From the NCBI RefSeq assembly GCF_001187435.1, contig NZ_LFXA01000004.1, positions 191,001-255,000 on the forward strand: a stretch of DNA of 64,000 bases. The letters are read 5' to 3'. Of this stretch, positions 42,463 through 51,862 are shown one piece after another. The stretch comes from Streptomyces caatingaensis (lineage in GTDB: Bacteria; Actinomycetota; Actinomycetes; Streptomycetales; Streptomycetaceae). A model generated the notes under the pieces. It was not told the origin of the DNA. It saw only the letters and a program-made list of their open reading frames with translations, and did not search any database. Position numbers and translations under genes: made by a program. The number at the start of each line of letters is the position of its first letter. Position 1 is the first letter of the stretch.

Positions 42463-42495
42463 GTATTACCCGGGCATTACCAAAGCGTTAAGGTA
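42463..42495 (+). promoter_or_regulatory. Candidate PHO box upstream of phoD
   Basis: Three 11-base units with ATTACC-like cores follow each other: GTATTACCCGG, GCATTACCAAA and GCGTTAAGGTA (42463, 42474, 42485). The 11-base periodicity and the TTACCCGG core resemble PhoP direct-repeat units of Streptomyces. The match to consensus weakens from the first to the third unit. Confidence 0.45.
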
Positions 42496-42502
42496 ATCGC
42501 CC

Positions 42503-44125
42503 GTGAATCTCCCCATATCCCGCCGCACTCTCGTCACCTCCGCGGCAGCGACCGCGACGCTGCTGGGCGTGGCCCCGGCCCGCGCGGCCGGCGGTGCGCG
42601 GCCCGCCTTCCTCCACGGCGTGGCGTCCGGCGACCCGTTGCCCGACGGCGTCCTGCTGTGGACGCGCGTCACGCCCGTCCCGGACGCCACCCCCGGCTCG
42701 GGCCGCGGGCCCGACACCCCCGTCACCTGGGAGGTGTCCGAGGACTCCGGCTTCGGACGCGTCGTCGCCACCGGCACCGTGACGGCGACGGCCGCGTCCG
42801 ACCACACGGTCAAGGCCGACGTCCGCGGACTGCGCCCGGCCACCGGCTACTTCTACCGCTTCAGGGCCGGCGACGCCGTCTCCCCGACCGCCCGCACGCG
42901 CACCGCACCGGCCCCCGACGCGACGCCGGACGGCCTCCGCTTCGGCGTGGTCTCCTGCGCCAACTGGGAGTCGGGCCACTTCTCCGCGTACCGCCACCTC
43001 GCGGCCCGGCGCGATCTGGACGCGGTGCTGCACCTCGGCGACTACATCTACGAGTACAGGTCGGGCGAATACCCGGCCGCCAAGTACGTCGTGCGCAAGC
43101 ACGAGCCCGAGCACGAGATCGTCACGCTCGCCGACTACCGCGTCCGGCACGGCCGTTACAAGACGGACCCCGACCTCCAGGCCATGCACCACGCCCTGCC
43201 GATGGTCGCCATCTGGGACGACCACGAGTTCGCCGACAACGCCTGGGAGGGCGGGGCCACCAACCACACCCCGGGCACCGAGGGCGACTGGAAGGTCCGC
43301 ATGGCCGCGGCGAAGCAGGCGTACTTCGAGTGGATGCCCGTGCGGCCGTCGGTCGCCGGCACCACCTACCGGCGGCTGCGCTTCGGCCGCCTGGCCGATC
43401 TGCACCTGCTGGACCTGCGGTCGTTCCGCTCGCAGCAGGCCAGGACGGGCGCCGGCACGGTGGACGGCGCCTCCCGGACGCTGGCCGGACGGGTCCAACT
43501 CGACTGGCTGAAGGAGGGCCTGGCCGCCTCCGACACGACCTGGCGGTTCGTCGGCAACCCCGTGATGATGTCGCCCGTCGCCTTCGGCGCCCTGCCCGCG
43601 CACCTGCTGCGGCCGCTCGCCAAGCTGCTGGGGCTGCCCGCCGAGGGCATCACCGTCAACACCGACCAGTGGGACGGCTACACGCACGACCGGCACGAGT
43701 TGCTGGAGCACCTGACGGGCCGGGGCATCCGCAACACGGTCTTCCTGACCGGGGACATCCACATGGCCTGGGCCAACGACGTGCCGGCGAAGGCGGCGAC
43801 GTACCCGCTCTCGCGCTCCGTCGCCACCGAGTTCGTCGTCACCTCGGTGACCGCCGACAACCTCGACGACACGCTGCACGTCCACCCGCACACGGTCTCC
43901 CTCCCGGCGGTCGCCGCCGTCAAGGCCGCGAACCGGCACGTGAAGTGGGTCGACATGGACTCCCACGGCTACGGCGTCCTCGACGTCACCGCCGAGCGGG
44001 CGCAGATGGACTACTACGTCCTCTCCGACAAGCGCGACCCGGCCGCGACGTCCTCGTGGAAGCGCTCGTACCGGACGACGTCGGGCACCCAGCGCGTGGA
44101 GCGGGTGAAGTCACCGGTGGGGTGA
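42503..44125 (+). CDS. phoD: Secreted alkaline phosphatase/phosphodiesterase PhoD
   Basis: 540 residues from GTG. A twin-arginine signal ([19 protein letters not shown]) ends near ARAAGG, so it is exported folded by Tat. The PhoD metallophosphoesterase core shows [20 protein letters not shown], the metal Asp in [25 protein letters not shown], and the His-containing [14 protein letters not shown]. An N-terminal [20 protein letters not shown] domain is typical. PhoD enzymes release phosphate from phosphodiesters and teichoic acids under phosphate starvation, which agrees with the PHO-box-like repeats just upstream. Confidence 0.94.
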   Translation: MNLPISRRTLVTSAAATATLLGVAPARAAGGARPAFLHGVASGDPLPDGVLLWTRVTPVPDATPGSGRGPDTPVTWEVSEDSGFGRVVATGTVTATAASDHTVKADVRGLRPATGYFYRFRAGDAVSPTARTRTAPAPDATPDGLRFGVVSCANWESGHFSAYRHLAARRDLDAVLHLGDYIYEYRSGEYPAAKYVVRKHEPEHEIVTLADYRVRHGRYKTDPDLQAMHHALPMVAIWDDHEFADNAWEGGATNHTPGTEGDWKVRMAAAKQAYFEWMPVRPSVAGTTYRRLRFGRLADLHLLDLRSFRSQQARTGAGTVDGASRTLAGRVQLDWLKEGLAASDTTWRFVGNPVMMSPVAFGALPAHLLRPLAKLLGLPAEGITVNTDQWDGYTHDRHELLEHLTGRGIRNTVFLTGDIHMAWANDVPAKAATYPLSRSVATEFVVTSVTADNLDDTLHVHPHTVSLPAVAAVKAANRHVKWVDMDSHGYGVLDVTAERAQMDYYVLSDKRDPAATSSWKRSYRTTSGTQRVERVKSPVG

Positions 44126-44160
44126 CCTCCCCAGGCCCGCGGCGCTTGAGCCCGTCCGGC

Positions 44161-44303
44161 GCTTGAGGACGAGCGGCGAAGCCGCGATTCGGGGGTCCAG
44201 GGGGCGGAGCCCCCGGTGGGGCGCAGGGGCGAAGCCCCGCCCACCGCGCAGAGCGCGGTCCGGGTCCGGGGGCTTGCCCCCGGGGAAACGGTGAAAGGGC
44301 GGG
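44161..44303. repeat. Second, partial copy of the intergenic element
   Basis: 44161-44200 nearly matches the inverse of 30661-30698, and 44285-44303 is the 19-base end sequence, GAAACGGTGAAAGGGCGGG. The other end is missing. It lies between the convergent phoD and hydrolase genes and includes a hairpin (CCGGGGGC / GCCCCCGG, 44266-44283) likely to act as terminator. Confidence 0.65.
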
Positions 44304-44324
44304 GCAGGGGCTCAACCCCCCGGC

Positions 44325-44912
44325 CTAGCCGGATACTTCCTCCAAGAACCCCAGCGCCACCCGCCACGCCCGCTCCGCCGCCTCCCCGTCGAAGTCGGGC
44401 AGCTCGCTGTCCGTGAACAGGTGCCCAGCCCCCTGATACCGGTGCACCTCCACGTCCGCCCCCGCCCGCCCCATCCGCAGGTACCACGCGTTGAGCCAGT
44501 CGTGCGGCTCGAAGGGATCCGGGTCCGCCACGTGCAGCTGCACCGGCAGCTCGTCCACCCCCGCGTCCTCCGCCAGGTCCGACGTCCCGTGGAAGAGCAG
44601 CAGCCCCCGCGCCCGCTCGTCCCCCAGCGCCAGGTTCTGCGCGATCGACCCGCCCATCGAGAACCCGGCGTACACCACACCCCGGTCGGACAACGGCGCC
44701 ACCGCCGTGACGGCCCGGCGCAGCAGCTCCTCGCGCCCGATCTCCTCCTTGATCGCCATCCCCTCCTCGACGGTCCCCGCCGTGCGCCCCTCGTAGAGGT
44801 CGGGAACGTGCACCTCGTACCCCGCGCCGCGCAGCCGCCCGGCCGCCGCGTGGACGGCCGGTCGCAGACCGTACGCCGAATGGAACAGAACAATCGTGGT
44901 AGGAGACGGCAC
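44325..44912 (-). CDS. Dienelactone-hydrolase-family alpha/beta hydrolase
   Basis: 195 residues from the GTG at 44912, which has GAGGAA 9 bases upstream; another GTG 3 codons earlier lies directly on that site. Family features are TIVLFHSAYGLRPAV, GYEVHVPDLYEGRTAG, the nucleophile region YAGFSMGGSIAQNLA (with Ser in place of the Cys of true dienelactone hydrolases), DPFEPHDWLN and the catalytic His in GAGHLFTDSE. A serine hydrolase acting on small esters or lactones is likely; the substrate is unknown. Confidence 0.85.
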   Translation of the reverse strand: MPSPTTIVLFHSAYGLRPAVHAAAGRLRGAGYEVHVPDLYEGRTAGTVEEGMAIKEEIGREELLRRAVTAVAPLSDRGVVYAGFSMGGSIAQNLALGDERARGLLLFHGTSDLAEDAGVDELPVQLHVADPDPFEPHDWLNAWYLRMGRAGADVEVHRYQGAGHLFTDSELPDFDGEAAERAWRVALGFLEEVSG

Positions 44913-45046
44913 CGGAGTCACTTCCTCGCAGGCTGAACACAGAGCTGAACACAGAGCGGACGGATCACGTCGCGTGGCCTCCATCGTGCCAGCTACGGTC
45001 GAAGGGGGCCCGCCCCGGCAGCACGCCGGAAGGAGAGCTGAGGCCC

Positions 45047-46153
45047 ATGGCGGAGGACATACTGCGCCCCTTCGCGGTCGTCGTCGGCGCGGTGCTCGTC
45101 ACCCTGTTCGTCGGCTGGGCCGCCGACCGCACGGTGCGCGAGATCGCCGAGCACCACCCCGAGGCCCCGCTGTGGCGGCTGCTGCGCCGCTGCCGGACGC
45201 CCCTGCGCCTGGTGCTGTGCGCGGCGCTGCTGCGCGCCGGCCTCGGCTCGGCCGGGCTCTCCCGCGGGTACGAGGACCCGGTCGGCCGGCTGCTGAACCT
45301 CGTCCTGATCGGCGCCTGCGCCTGGCTCGCCGCCCGCGTGGCCACCGCCGCCGTCGAGGCGGGGTACGCGCGGTACGCCGCCGGCGACCGCGACCCGGCC
45401 CGGATGCGCCGGGTGCGGACGCAGGTCACCCTGATCCGCAGAATCGTCACGGCGGCCATCTGCGTCGTCGCCCTGGCGGCCATGCTGCTGACGCTGCCGG
45501 GCATGCGCGCCGTCGGCACGTCCGTCCTGGCCTCGGCCGGACTGATCGGCGTGGTGGCCGGCGTGGCCGCGCAGTCCACGCTCTCGAACGTCTTCGCCGG
45601 GCTCCAGATCGCCTTCGGCGACATGGTCCGCATCGGCGACACGGTCGTCGTGGGCGGCGAGTGGGGCACCGTCGAGGAGATCACGCTGACCTACATCGTG
45701 GTGACCACCTGGGACGAGCGCCGCATCACCATGCCGGTCTCGTACTTCACCGGCCGGCCGTTCGAGAACTGGTCCCGCGGCAACCCCCGCATGACGGGCA
45801 CGGTCTTCCTCCACCTGGACCACTCCGCCCCCGTCGACCTGCTGCGCGAGCGCCTGCACCAGATCGTCAAGGACGCCCCGGAGTGGGACGGCCGGGCCTG
45901 GAGCCTGGTCGTCACGGACACCACGCCGTCCACGATCCTGGTGCGGGCCCTGGTCACGGCCCGGGACGCGGACGACATCTGGACCCTGCGCTGCCTGGTG
46001 CGCGAGCAGCTCGTGGAGTGGCTGCGCCGCGAGCACCCGTACGCGCTGCCGCGGATCACCACCGCGCCCGCGCCCGGCCCGGCCGACGCGCCGGACCGCC
46101 GGCAGACCCCGCCGACGTCGGAGGACATCGGCCCGGGCCCGGGCCCGGACTGA
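45047..46153 (+). CDS. MscS-family mechanosensitive ion channel
   Basis: 368 residues. Four hydrophobic segments (about 9-25, 50-68, 84-105, 130-155) lead to the pore-lining third-helix region SVLASAGLIGVVAGVAAQST, followed directly by LSNVFAGLQIAFGDMVRIGD, the conserved start of the cytoplasmic beta domain. WGTVEEITLTYIVVTTWDER and PVSYFTGRPFENWSR complete the MscS signature. It should open on membrane tension during hypo-osmotic shock. The tail is Pro-rich and disordered. GGAAGGAG precedes the ATG. Confidence 0.92.
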   Translation: MAEDILRPFAVVVGAVLVTLFVGWAADRTVREIAEHHPEAPLWRLLRRCRTPLRLVLCAALLRAGLGSAGLSRGYEDPVGRLLNLVLIGACAWLAARVATAAVEAGYARYAAGDRDPARMRRVRTQVTLIRRIVTAAICVVALAAMLLTLPGMRAVGTSVLASAGLIGVVAGVAAQSTLSNVFAGLQIAFGDMVRIGDTVVVGGEWGTVEEITLTYIVVTTWDERRITMPVSYFTGRPFENWSRGNPRMTGTVFLHLDHSAPVDLLRERLHQIVKDAPEWDGRAWSLVVTDTTPSTILVRALVTARDADDIWTLRCLVREQLVEWLRREHPYALPRITTAPAPGPADAPDRRQTPPTSEDIGPGPGPD

Positions 46154-46183
46154 CGCCGCGCGGCCCCGCCGTCCCGCGCGCGG

Positions 46184-47776
46184 CTACATCCCGCGCAGCG
46201 AACGGACGTCGAGGTGCCGCAGCACCCGGTCCACCACCTCCGGGTCCATCCACGGCTCGCTCCGCGCGTCGAGGACCGCGTGCCGCGCCGCCGAGAGCAG
46301 ATCGGCCTGGATGCGCTGGATGGTGTGCAGCCGCTGGACGCGCTGGGCGTGCGCCTCGCGCCGCTCCTCGTCCACCATCTCGGGGCTGATGCGGGCGCCG
46401 ACGTCGTAGGCGCGCCGGTGCAGCATCTCCCTCAGGTCCTCGGAGAGCTCCTCCTCCTGCTCGATCTCCAGCAGCCGGTGCCGGGCGGCCTTGGCGGCGC
46501 GGATGGCGAGCTGCCGTTCCAGCTCCCGCGTCCAGTCGGAGTCGCCGCGCACCCCGAGCGCCTTGACCAGCCGGGGCAGGGTCAGGCCCTGGACGACGAG
46601 CGTGGCGATGATGACGGCGAAGGCGATGAAGAGGATCTCGTCCCGGGCCGGAAAGGGCGATTTGTCGTTCGTGGTCAGCGGAATGGCGAGGGCGAGCGCC
46701 ACGGAGGCCACGCCGCGCATCCCGGACCACCACATGATCACGGTCTCCCGCCAGCTCGTCAGGATCTCCTCGTCGACGTCACGGCCCTTGTGCAGCCGCT
46801 TCGCCAGCCAGGCGGCGGGCAGCAGCCACGCCAGCCGCACCCCGACCACGACGGCGACGACGACACCGCCGATGCCGAGCATCTCGCCCCAGCGGCCCGA
46901 GGCGGTGGCGATGGCGTTGTGCAGTTCGAGGCCGACGAGGCCGAAGGCGACACCGGTGACGAGGGTGTCGACGATCTCCCAGAAGGTGTGCCCGGCCAGC
47001 CGCCCCAGGACGTCGTCGGCGTCGCTCGCGAACTCGGCGAGGTACAGCGCGGTGGTCAGCACCGCCAGCACGCCGGACCCCTTGAACTCCTCGGCCAGGA
47101 CGTACGAGACGAAGGGCACCAGCAGGGTGAGACCGATCTGGAGCGTCGCGTCCCCGAGGATGTCCATCAGCCGCTTGGCGCCCCAGCCGAGCAGCAGCCC
47201 GACGGCCAGGGCCACCACGGCGGAGAAGACCAGCTCGACGACCGCCTTGGGCAGCGAGAAGCTGCCGCTGACGGCCGCGGCGATGGCCACGTGGTAGAGC
47301 ACGATGGCGGTGACGTCGTTGAAGAGCCCCTCGCCCTCCAGGATCGAGACCAGGCGGCGGGGCAGCCCCAGGGAGCCGGCGACGGCCGTCGCGGCGACCG
47401 GGTCGGGAGGGGCGACCAGCGCGCCCAGCGCCACGGCCGCGGCGAGCGAGATCCCCGGCACGATCGCGTTGGCGACGGCCGCGACCGCGGTGGTGGTGAC
47501 GAAGACGAGGGCCACCGCCAGCAGGAAGATCGGCCGCCGGTTGGCCGCGAACTGCCGCCAGGAGGTGCGCTGGGCGGACGCGTAGAGCAGCGGCGGCAGG
47601 ACCAGCGGGAGGATGAACTCCGGCGGGATGTCGATGTTCGGCACGAACGGCAGCAGCGCGAGGACGATGCCGCCCAGCGTCATCAGCACCGGCGGCGGCA
47701 GCCCGAGCCGGTCCCCCAGCGGCACCGTGACGAGCGCCCCGAGCAGCAGGACGAACAGCAGGGCCAGCTGGTCCAC
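46184..47776 (-). CDS. Na+/H+ antiporter, CPA1 family
   Basis: 530 residues from GTG (GGAGGG upstream). About 12 hydrophobic helices fill residues 1-410. The ion-site helix shows GALVAPPDPVAATAVAGSLG (CPA1 P-D motif) and EGEGLFNDVTAIVLYHVAI (the N-D motif), then VMWWSGMRGVASVALALAIP-type sequence near the end of the membrane part. A charged cytoplasmic C-terminal domain (about 415-530, LLEIEQEEELSEDLREML) is probably regulatory. It exports Na+ in exchange for H+. It is convergent with the MscS gene, with only 30 bases between. Confidence 0.93.
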   Translation of the reverse strand: MDQLALLFVLLLGALVTVPLGDRLGLPPPVLMTLGGIVLALLPFVPNIDIPPEFILPLVLPPLLYASAQRTSWRQFAANRRPIFLLAVALVFVTTTAVAAVANAIVPGISLAAAVALGALVAPPDPVAATAVAGSLGLPRRLVSILEGEGLFNDVTAIVLYHVAIAAAVSGSFSLPKAVVELVFSAVVALAVGLLLGWGAKRLMDILGDATLQIGLTLLVPFVSYVLAEEFKGSGVLAVLTTALYLAEFASDADDVLGRLAGHTFWEIVDTLVTGVAFGLVGLELHNAIATASGRWGEMLGIGGVVVAVVVGVRLAWLLPAAWLAKRLHKGRDVDEEILTSWRETVIMWWSGMRGVASVALALAIPLTTNDKSPFPARDEILFIAFAVIIATLVVQGLTLPRLVKALGVRGDSDWTRELERQLAIRAAKAARHRLLEIEQEEELSEDLREMLHRRAYDVGARISPEMVDEERREAHAQRVQRLHTIQRIQADLLSAARHAVLDARSEPWMDPEVVDRVLRHLDVRSLRGM

Positions 47777-47836
47777 GAGTGCCCTCCGCGCCGCCTGGGG
47801 AACAGTCGTTCACCCCAGCCTGCCACGGAACGGGCC

Positions 47837-48301
47837 TCACAGCCCCTTGGTCATCGCCCGGTGCGGGATCCCGCTGCCCTCGTCGAACTCGGGCCCGTGG
47901 GCCGCGTACCCGAGCCGCTCGTAGAAGCCCAGCGCGTGCGTCTGCGCCTCCAGGTAGACCCGCGCCAGCCCGAGCCGCCGGGCCTCGGCCTCCACGGCCC
48001 GGACGAGGGCGGCGCCCACCCCGGTGCCGCGCGCGGCGCGGACGGTGGCGAGCCGGCCGAGGACGGCCGTCACGTCGTCGTCCACCCCGGCGCGGGCGTA
48101 CTTGCGCCGCGCGGGCGCGCCGTGCAGGAAGCGGACGGTGCCGAGCGGCCCGTCGGGCCCGCCGGCCAGCAGGTGGACGGCCTCGGCGTCGTAGGCGTCC
48201 AGCTCCTCCGCCTCAGGGATGCCCTGTTCGGCGACGAAGACCGCGCGGCGCACCGCGAAGCAGTGCTCCAGCTCGTCCCCGGCGACGATCCGGATCCTCA
48301 C
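47837..48301 (-). CDS. GNAT-family N-acetyltransferase (ElaA-like)
   Basis: 154 residues from a GTG that overlaps the upstream gene's stop by 4 bases. The acetyl-CoA site is [20 protein letters not shown] (R/Q-x-x-G-x-G/A pattern), followed by [29 protein letters not shown]. The N-terminal [20 protein letters not shown] is typical of the ElaA group. The acceptor substrate is unknown. Because it overlaps the pseudouridine synthase gene, a link with RNA or ribosome modification is possible but unproven. Confidence 0.87.
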   Translation of the reverse strand: MRIRIVAGDELEHCFAVRRAVFVAEQGIPEAEELDAYDAEAVHLLAGGPDGPLGTVRFLHGAPARRKYARAGVDDDVTAVLGRLATVRAARGTGVGAALVRAVEAEARRLGLARVYLEAQTHALGFYERLGYAAHGPEFDEGSGIPHRAMTKGL

Positions 48302-49239
48302 GCGCTCTCCGCGCGCACCGTCTCCAGCGCGTGCCGCAGGTCCTCGGGGTAGTCGCTCCCGAACTCCACCCAGCGGCCGTCCGAGGGGTGCTCGAAGCCG
48401 AGCCGCACGGCGTGCAGCCACTGACGGGTGAGCCGCAGCCGCTTGGCCAGCGTCGGGTCGGCGCCGTACGTCAGGTCGCCGACGCAGGGGTGGCGGTGGG
48501 CGGACATGTGCACCCGGATCTGATGCGTCCGGCCGGTCTCCAGCTTGATGTCGAGTAGGCTGGCGGCCCGGAACGCCTCGACGAGGTCGTAGTGCGTGAC
48601 GGACGGCTTGCCGTCGGCCGTCACCGCCCACTTGTAGTCGTGCTGCGGGTGGCGGCCGATCGGGGCGTCGATGGTGCCGCTCAGCGGGTCCGGGTGGCCC
48701 TGGACGAGCGCGTGGTAGCGCTTGTCGGTGATCCGCTCGCGGAACTGGTGCTTGAGGTGCGAGTAGGCGCGCTCGGACTTGGCGACGACCATCAGGCCGG
48801 AGGTGCCCACGTCCAGGCGGTGCACGATGCCCTGGCGCTCGGCGGCGCCCGAGGTGGAGATCCGGTAGCCGGCGGCGGCGAGCCCGCCGATCACGGTGGG
48901 GCCGGTCCAGCCGGGGCTGGGGTGGGCGGCCACGCCGACCGGCTTGACGATGACGACGATGTCCTCGTCGTCGTGGACGATCTCCATGCCCTCGACGGGC
49001 TCGGCCACGACCCGCACCGGCGCGGGCGGCGCCGGCATCTCGACCTCCAGCCAGGCCCCGCCGGTCACCCGGTCGGACTTCCCGGCCTCGGCCCCGTCGA
49101 GCTGGACCTTGCCCGCGGCCGCGAGCTCGGCCGCCTTGGTCCGGGAGAACCCGAACATGCGGGCGATGGCGGCGTCGACGCGCTCGCCCTCCAGGCCATC
49201 GGGTACGGGCAGGGCGCGGATCTCGGGAATCGTGCTCAC
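48298..49239 (-). CDS. rluD: RluA-family pseudouridine synthase
   Basis: 313 residues. An N-terminal S4 RNA-binding domain ([22 protein letters not shown]) precedes the catalytic domain with the Asp in [37 protein letters not shown], and [20 protein letters not shown]. Such enzymes isomerise uridines, most often in 23S rRNA helix 69 for RluD. The assignment to RluD rather than RluA/C is from size and S4 domain, not certain. lspA lies directly upstream (99-base gap), a conserved neighbour pair. Confidence 0.88.
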   Translation of the reverse strand: MSTIPEIRALPVPDGLEGERVDAAIARMFGFSRTKAAELAAAGKVQLDGAEAGKSDRVTGGAWLEVEMPAPPAPVRVVAEPVEGMEIVHDDEDIVVIVKPVGVAAHPSPGWTGPTVIGGLAAAGYRISTSGAAERQGIVHRLDVGTSGLMVVAKSERAYSHLKHQFRERITDKRYHALVQGHPDPLSGTIDAPIGRHPQHDYKWAVTADGKPSVTHYDLVEAFRAASLLDIKLETGRTHQIRVHMSAHRHPCVGDLTYGADPTLAKRLRLTRQWLHAVRLGFEHPSDGRWVEFGSDYPEDLRHALETVRAESA

Positions 49240-49338
49240 CCGTCGAGTATGCCGGACGGGTGACGAGGCCCCGAACCCCCGGTGTTCCCGCCGCGGTCCC
49301 GGTCGCCCCGTCCCGGCCGCTGATGTGCGTCGCGGATG

Positions 49339-49899
49339 TCAGTCGCGGTGGACGGAGCCGTCCGGGTCGAGCCCCCGGAAGGAGAGGATCACGATGAGGA
49401 AGCCGCCGCAGACGATCGCCGAGTCGGCGAGGTTGAAGACCGGCCAGTGCCAGACGGCGATGAAGTCCACCACCCCGCCCTCGAACCCGCCCGGCGCCCG
49501 GAAGAGCCGGTCGGTGAGGTTGCCCAGCGCGCCGCCCAGCAGCAGGCCCAGCGCGATGGCCCAGGGCAGGCTGTGGAGCTTGCGGGCGATCCGGGCGATG
49601 ACGACGATCACGGCGGAGGCGATGACCGTGAAGATGATGGTCATCGTCTCGCCGATGCCGAAGGCCGCCCCGCGGTTGCGGATCACGGTGAACTGCAGCC
49701 AGCTGCCGATCAGCTCGACGGGGTCGTGGTGCTCCAGCTTGGCCACGACGGCCAGCTTGCTCAGCAGGTCGACGAGGTACGCGCAGACCGCGACCGTGAA
49801 CAGCACGCCGATCCGGCGCCTGCCCCGCGGGCTCCCGCCGGTCTCCTCGACGTCCCCCGGCGCACCGGTGGTCCTTCCGGTCTGCTCCGCCTCTGTCAC
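49339..49899 (-). CDS. lspA: Signal peptidase II (lipoprotein)
   Basis: 186 residues from the GTG at 49899 (GAAGGA upstream). The aspartyl membrane protease that cleaves lipidated prolipoproteins after Lgt action. Family motifs are [31 protein letters not shown] with the first catalytic Asp, and [20 protein letters not shown] with the second. Four helices are visible. A polar N-terminal extension of about 33 residues ([12 protein letters not shown]) is common in Streptomyces. Longer in-frame starts exist but would overlap the promoter side of the next gene. Confidence 0.95.
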   Translation of the reverse strand: MTEAEQTGRTTGAPGDVEETGGSPRGRRRIGVLFTVAVCAYLVDLLSKLAVVAKLEHHDPVELIGSWLQFTVIRNRGAAFGIGETMTIIFTVIASAVIVVIARIARKLHSLPWAIALGLLLGGALGNLTDRLFRAPGGFEGGVVDFIAVWHWPVFNLADSAIVCGGFLIVILSFRGLDPDGSVHRD

Positions 49900-50003
49900 G
49901 TGAGTCCTTCGCTCCTGACCGTCGCCCGGCACTGCTGTGTCCAGTGGGGCCCGGGTGCACTGCCCGGCCGATGACGAGGGTACGGCACTCGACCCCTCCG
50001 GGT

Positions 50004-51659
50004 TCAGCGACGTTCCTGCCGCTGCTTGCACTCGACGCACAGCGTCGCCCGGGGAAACGCCTGCATACGGGCCTTGCCGATGGGCCGGCCGCAGTTCTCG
50101 CAGAGCCCGTACGTCCCGGCGTCCAGCCGGCCGAGCGCGCGCTCGGTCTGGTCCAGCATCTCGCGGGCGTTGGCGGCGAGGGCCAGTTCGTGCTCGCGCG
50201 CGATGTTCTTCGTCCCGGTGTCGGCCTGGTCGTCTCCCGCGCCGTCACCGGAATCCCGCATGAGCCCGCTCACCGCGCGCTCCGCCGCGCCGATCTCCCC
50301 CGTGAGCCTCCGCACCTCGCTCTCCAGCACGCCGCGGGCCTCGGCGACCTCGTCGGGCGTCCACGGCTCCTCCCCGGGCCGCACCGCCAGCTCCCCCTCC
50401 GCCCGCGCGGCGGGCACCTTGGCGACCACGTCCTCCGCCTTCTCAGCAGCCACGGTTCCGACTCCCGTCTCCTCGGGGATCCCCGCCGCCCCGGCCTTGA
50501 GCCCGGGGGCGGCGGCCTTCTCGGCCACGCGCCGGGCGGGCGCCTCCTCGGCCCCGGGCACCCCGGCGCCCCGCGCCGCACCCGCCCTCCCGACGGACCC
50601 GGCCTTCCCGGCCACGGCCTCCCGACCCGGCGCCCGCTTACCGACCGCCTTTTTGGCGGGTGCCGCCTTCTTGGCGGGTGCCGCCTTCTTGGCGGGTGCC
50701 GCCTCCTTGGCGGGAGCGGCCTTCTTGGCGGGTTCCCCCTTCTTCGCGGGAGCGGCCTTCTTCCCGGGAGCAGCCTTTTTCGCGGGGACGGCCTTTTTCG
50801 CAAGGGCGGCCTTCGTCTCGGAGACGGCCTTCTTCCCAGGAACGGCCGCCGGGGCGACCTCGGACGCGCCCTTCGCCGGAGCAGCCTTCGCAGGAGCGGC
50901 CTTTGCCGCAGCCTTCTTCGAAACGGCCTTCTGCGCCGCCGCCTTGGCGGACGCCTTCCCCGCCCCCTGCGCGGCAGTCGCCTTCTTGCCAGTCACCTTC
51001 TTGGCAGCCGCCTTTTTGACAGACGCCTTCTTGACGGGCGCCTTCTTGACGGGCGCCTTCTTGACGGGCGCCTTCTCAGGGACCGCCGCCTTGGCAGGCG
51101 CCTTCTTGGCCGGGGCCCCACCCGCCGTCGTCTTCGCCGCCGTCTTCTTCACCGACGCGGCCCCTTTCGCACCCCCGCCCCCGCCCCCGGCCCCCGCCGC
51201 CTCTCCCCTCGCGGCACCCCCTTTCCCCGTACCGCCCTCCCCCGTACCGCCCTTCTTGGCCGCGGCCCCGCCGGAGCCGGCCTTCTGCGCCGCCGTCTGC
51301 TTCGCCGCCGTCCCCTTCGCCCCCGCCGTCCCCTTCGCCCCCGCCGTCCCCTTCGCCCCCGCCGTCCCCTTCGCCGCAGCGCCCCCCGCCGAGCCTGCCT
51401 TCCGTGCCCCGGTGGTCGTCCTCCCCGCCCCGGCGGCCGAGCCGCTCACCGAGCCGCCGGCTCCCGCTCCCGCCCCGGCCGGCCCGACCTTCTTCGTCAC
51501 GGTCTTCCTCGCCCCGGCGGCCGGGCCGCCCGCCGCGCACACCCGCGCGCCGGCGGCCGGGGCGGGGGCGGGGCGCCCCGCAGGGCGGCGGCGGCCCGCG
51601 GCCGCCGTCCGTACGGCGACGGCGACGGCATCGGCCCCCGCCGAGGATTCCTGCGCCAT
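50004..51659 (-). CDS. DksA/TraR zinc-finger protein with histone-H1-like N-terminal tail
   Basis: 551 residues from the ATG at 51659 (GAAGGGG upstream). The first 400 or so are low-complexity Ala/Lys/Pro sequence: [43 protein letters not shown], as in histone H1 tails. The C-terminal 115 residues are a DksA/TraR domain with [20 protein letters not shown] and a zinc finger, C-x2-C-x17-C-x2-C ([15 protein letters not shown]). The combination suggests a basic nucleoid-binding arm attached to an RNA-polymerase-secondary-channel type domain. It is divergent from ileS. Confidence 0.85.
   Translation of the reverse strand: MAQESSAGADAVAVAVRTAAAGRRRPAGRPAPAPAAGARVCAAGGPAAGARKTVTKKVGPAGAGAGAGGSVSGSAAGAGRTTTGARKAGSAGGAAAKGTAGAKGTAGAKGTAGAKGTAAKQTAAQKAGSGGAAAKKGGTGEGGTGKGGAARGEAAGAGGGGGGAKGAASVKKTAAKTTAGGAPAKKAPAKAAVPEKAPVKKAPVKKAPVKKASVKKAAAKKVTGKKATAAQGAGKASAKAAAQKAVSKKAAAKAAPAKAAPAKGASEVAPAAVPGKKAVSETKAALAKKAVPAKKAAPGKKAAPAKKGEPAKKAAPAKEAAPAKKAAPAKKAAPAKKAVGKRAPGREAVAGKAGSVGRAGAARGAGVPGAEEAPARRVAEKAAAPGLKAGAAGIPEETGVGTVAAEKAEDVVAKVPAARAEGELAVRPGEEPWTPDEVAEARGVLESEVRRLTGEIGAAERAVSGLMRDSGDGAGDDQADTGTKNIAREHELALAANAREMLDQTERALGRLDAGTYGLCENCGRPIGKARMQAFPRATLCVECKQRQERR
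50653..50742. repeat. 18-base coding tandem repeat, array A
   Basis: Five 18-base units starting TTGGCGGGTGCCGCCTTC, two exact and three with 1-5 changes, encoding the repeated K-K-A-A-P-A six-residue motif on the minus strand. Length variation between strains would change the basic tail by whole motifs without a frameshift. Confidence 0.8.
51016..51075. repeat. 15-base coding tandem repeat, array B
   Basis: Three exact copies of TTGACGGGCGCCTTC (51031-51075), preceded by one with changes. On the minus strand each encodes K-K-A-P-V, giving the [13 protein letters not shown] block of the basic tail. Confidence 0.8.
51307..51375. repeat. 18-base coding tandem repeat, array C
   Basis: GCCGTCCCCTTCGCCCCC repeated exactly three times, followed by a 15-base partial copy. 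On the minus strand it encodes the GAKGTA motif repeats. The copies are identical at the DNA level, so the array is probably young or length-variable. Confidence 0.85.
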
Positions 51660-51850
51660 GGCCGCGACCCCTTCACATTTTATGATCTTGCGCGCGAATC
51701 GTGCGGGAACGATAAATCGCCCCACGGCAGGCGGCAACGGGGCACGCCGGTCCCCACCCTTGTGCCCCGCTCCCGGCCCCGTAACCGGAGGAACGGCCCG
51801 GGCGCGGGCGGAGAGCCGATATCCGGTCGGCCGACCCGCCCTGCGCCCCG

Positions 51851-51856
51851 TACACT
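51851..51856 (+). promoter_or_regulatory. Candidate -10 box for the ileS leader
   Basis: TACACT fits a vegetative -10 hexamer and would start the transcript near 51862-51864, just before the predicted T-box stem I. No strong -35 box is seen at the usual distance. Confidence 0.4.
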
Positions 51857-51862
51857 GGGCGG

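Noticed and set aside
50653..51375. Repeat arrays considered as CRISPR or satellite
   Set aside because: Units are 15-18 bases, without spacers, and encode in-frame Lys/Ala/Pro motifs.
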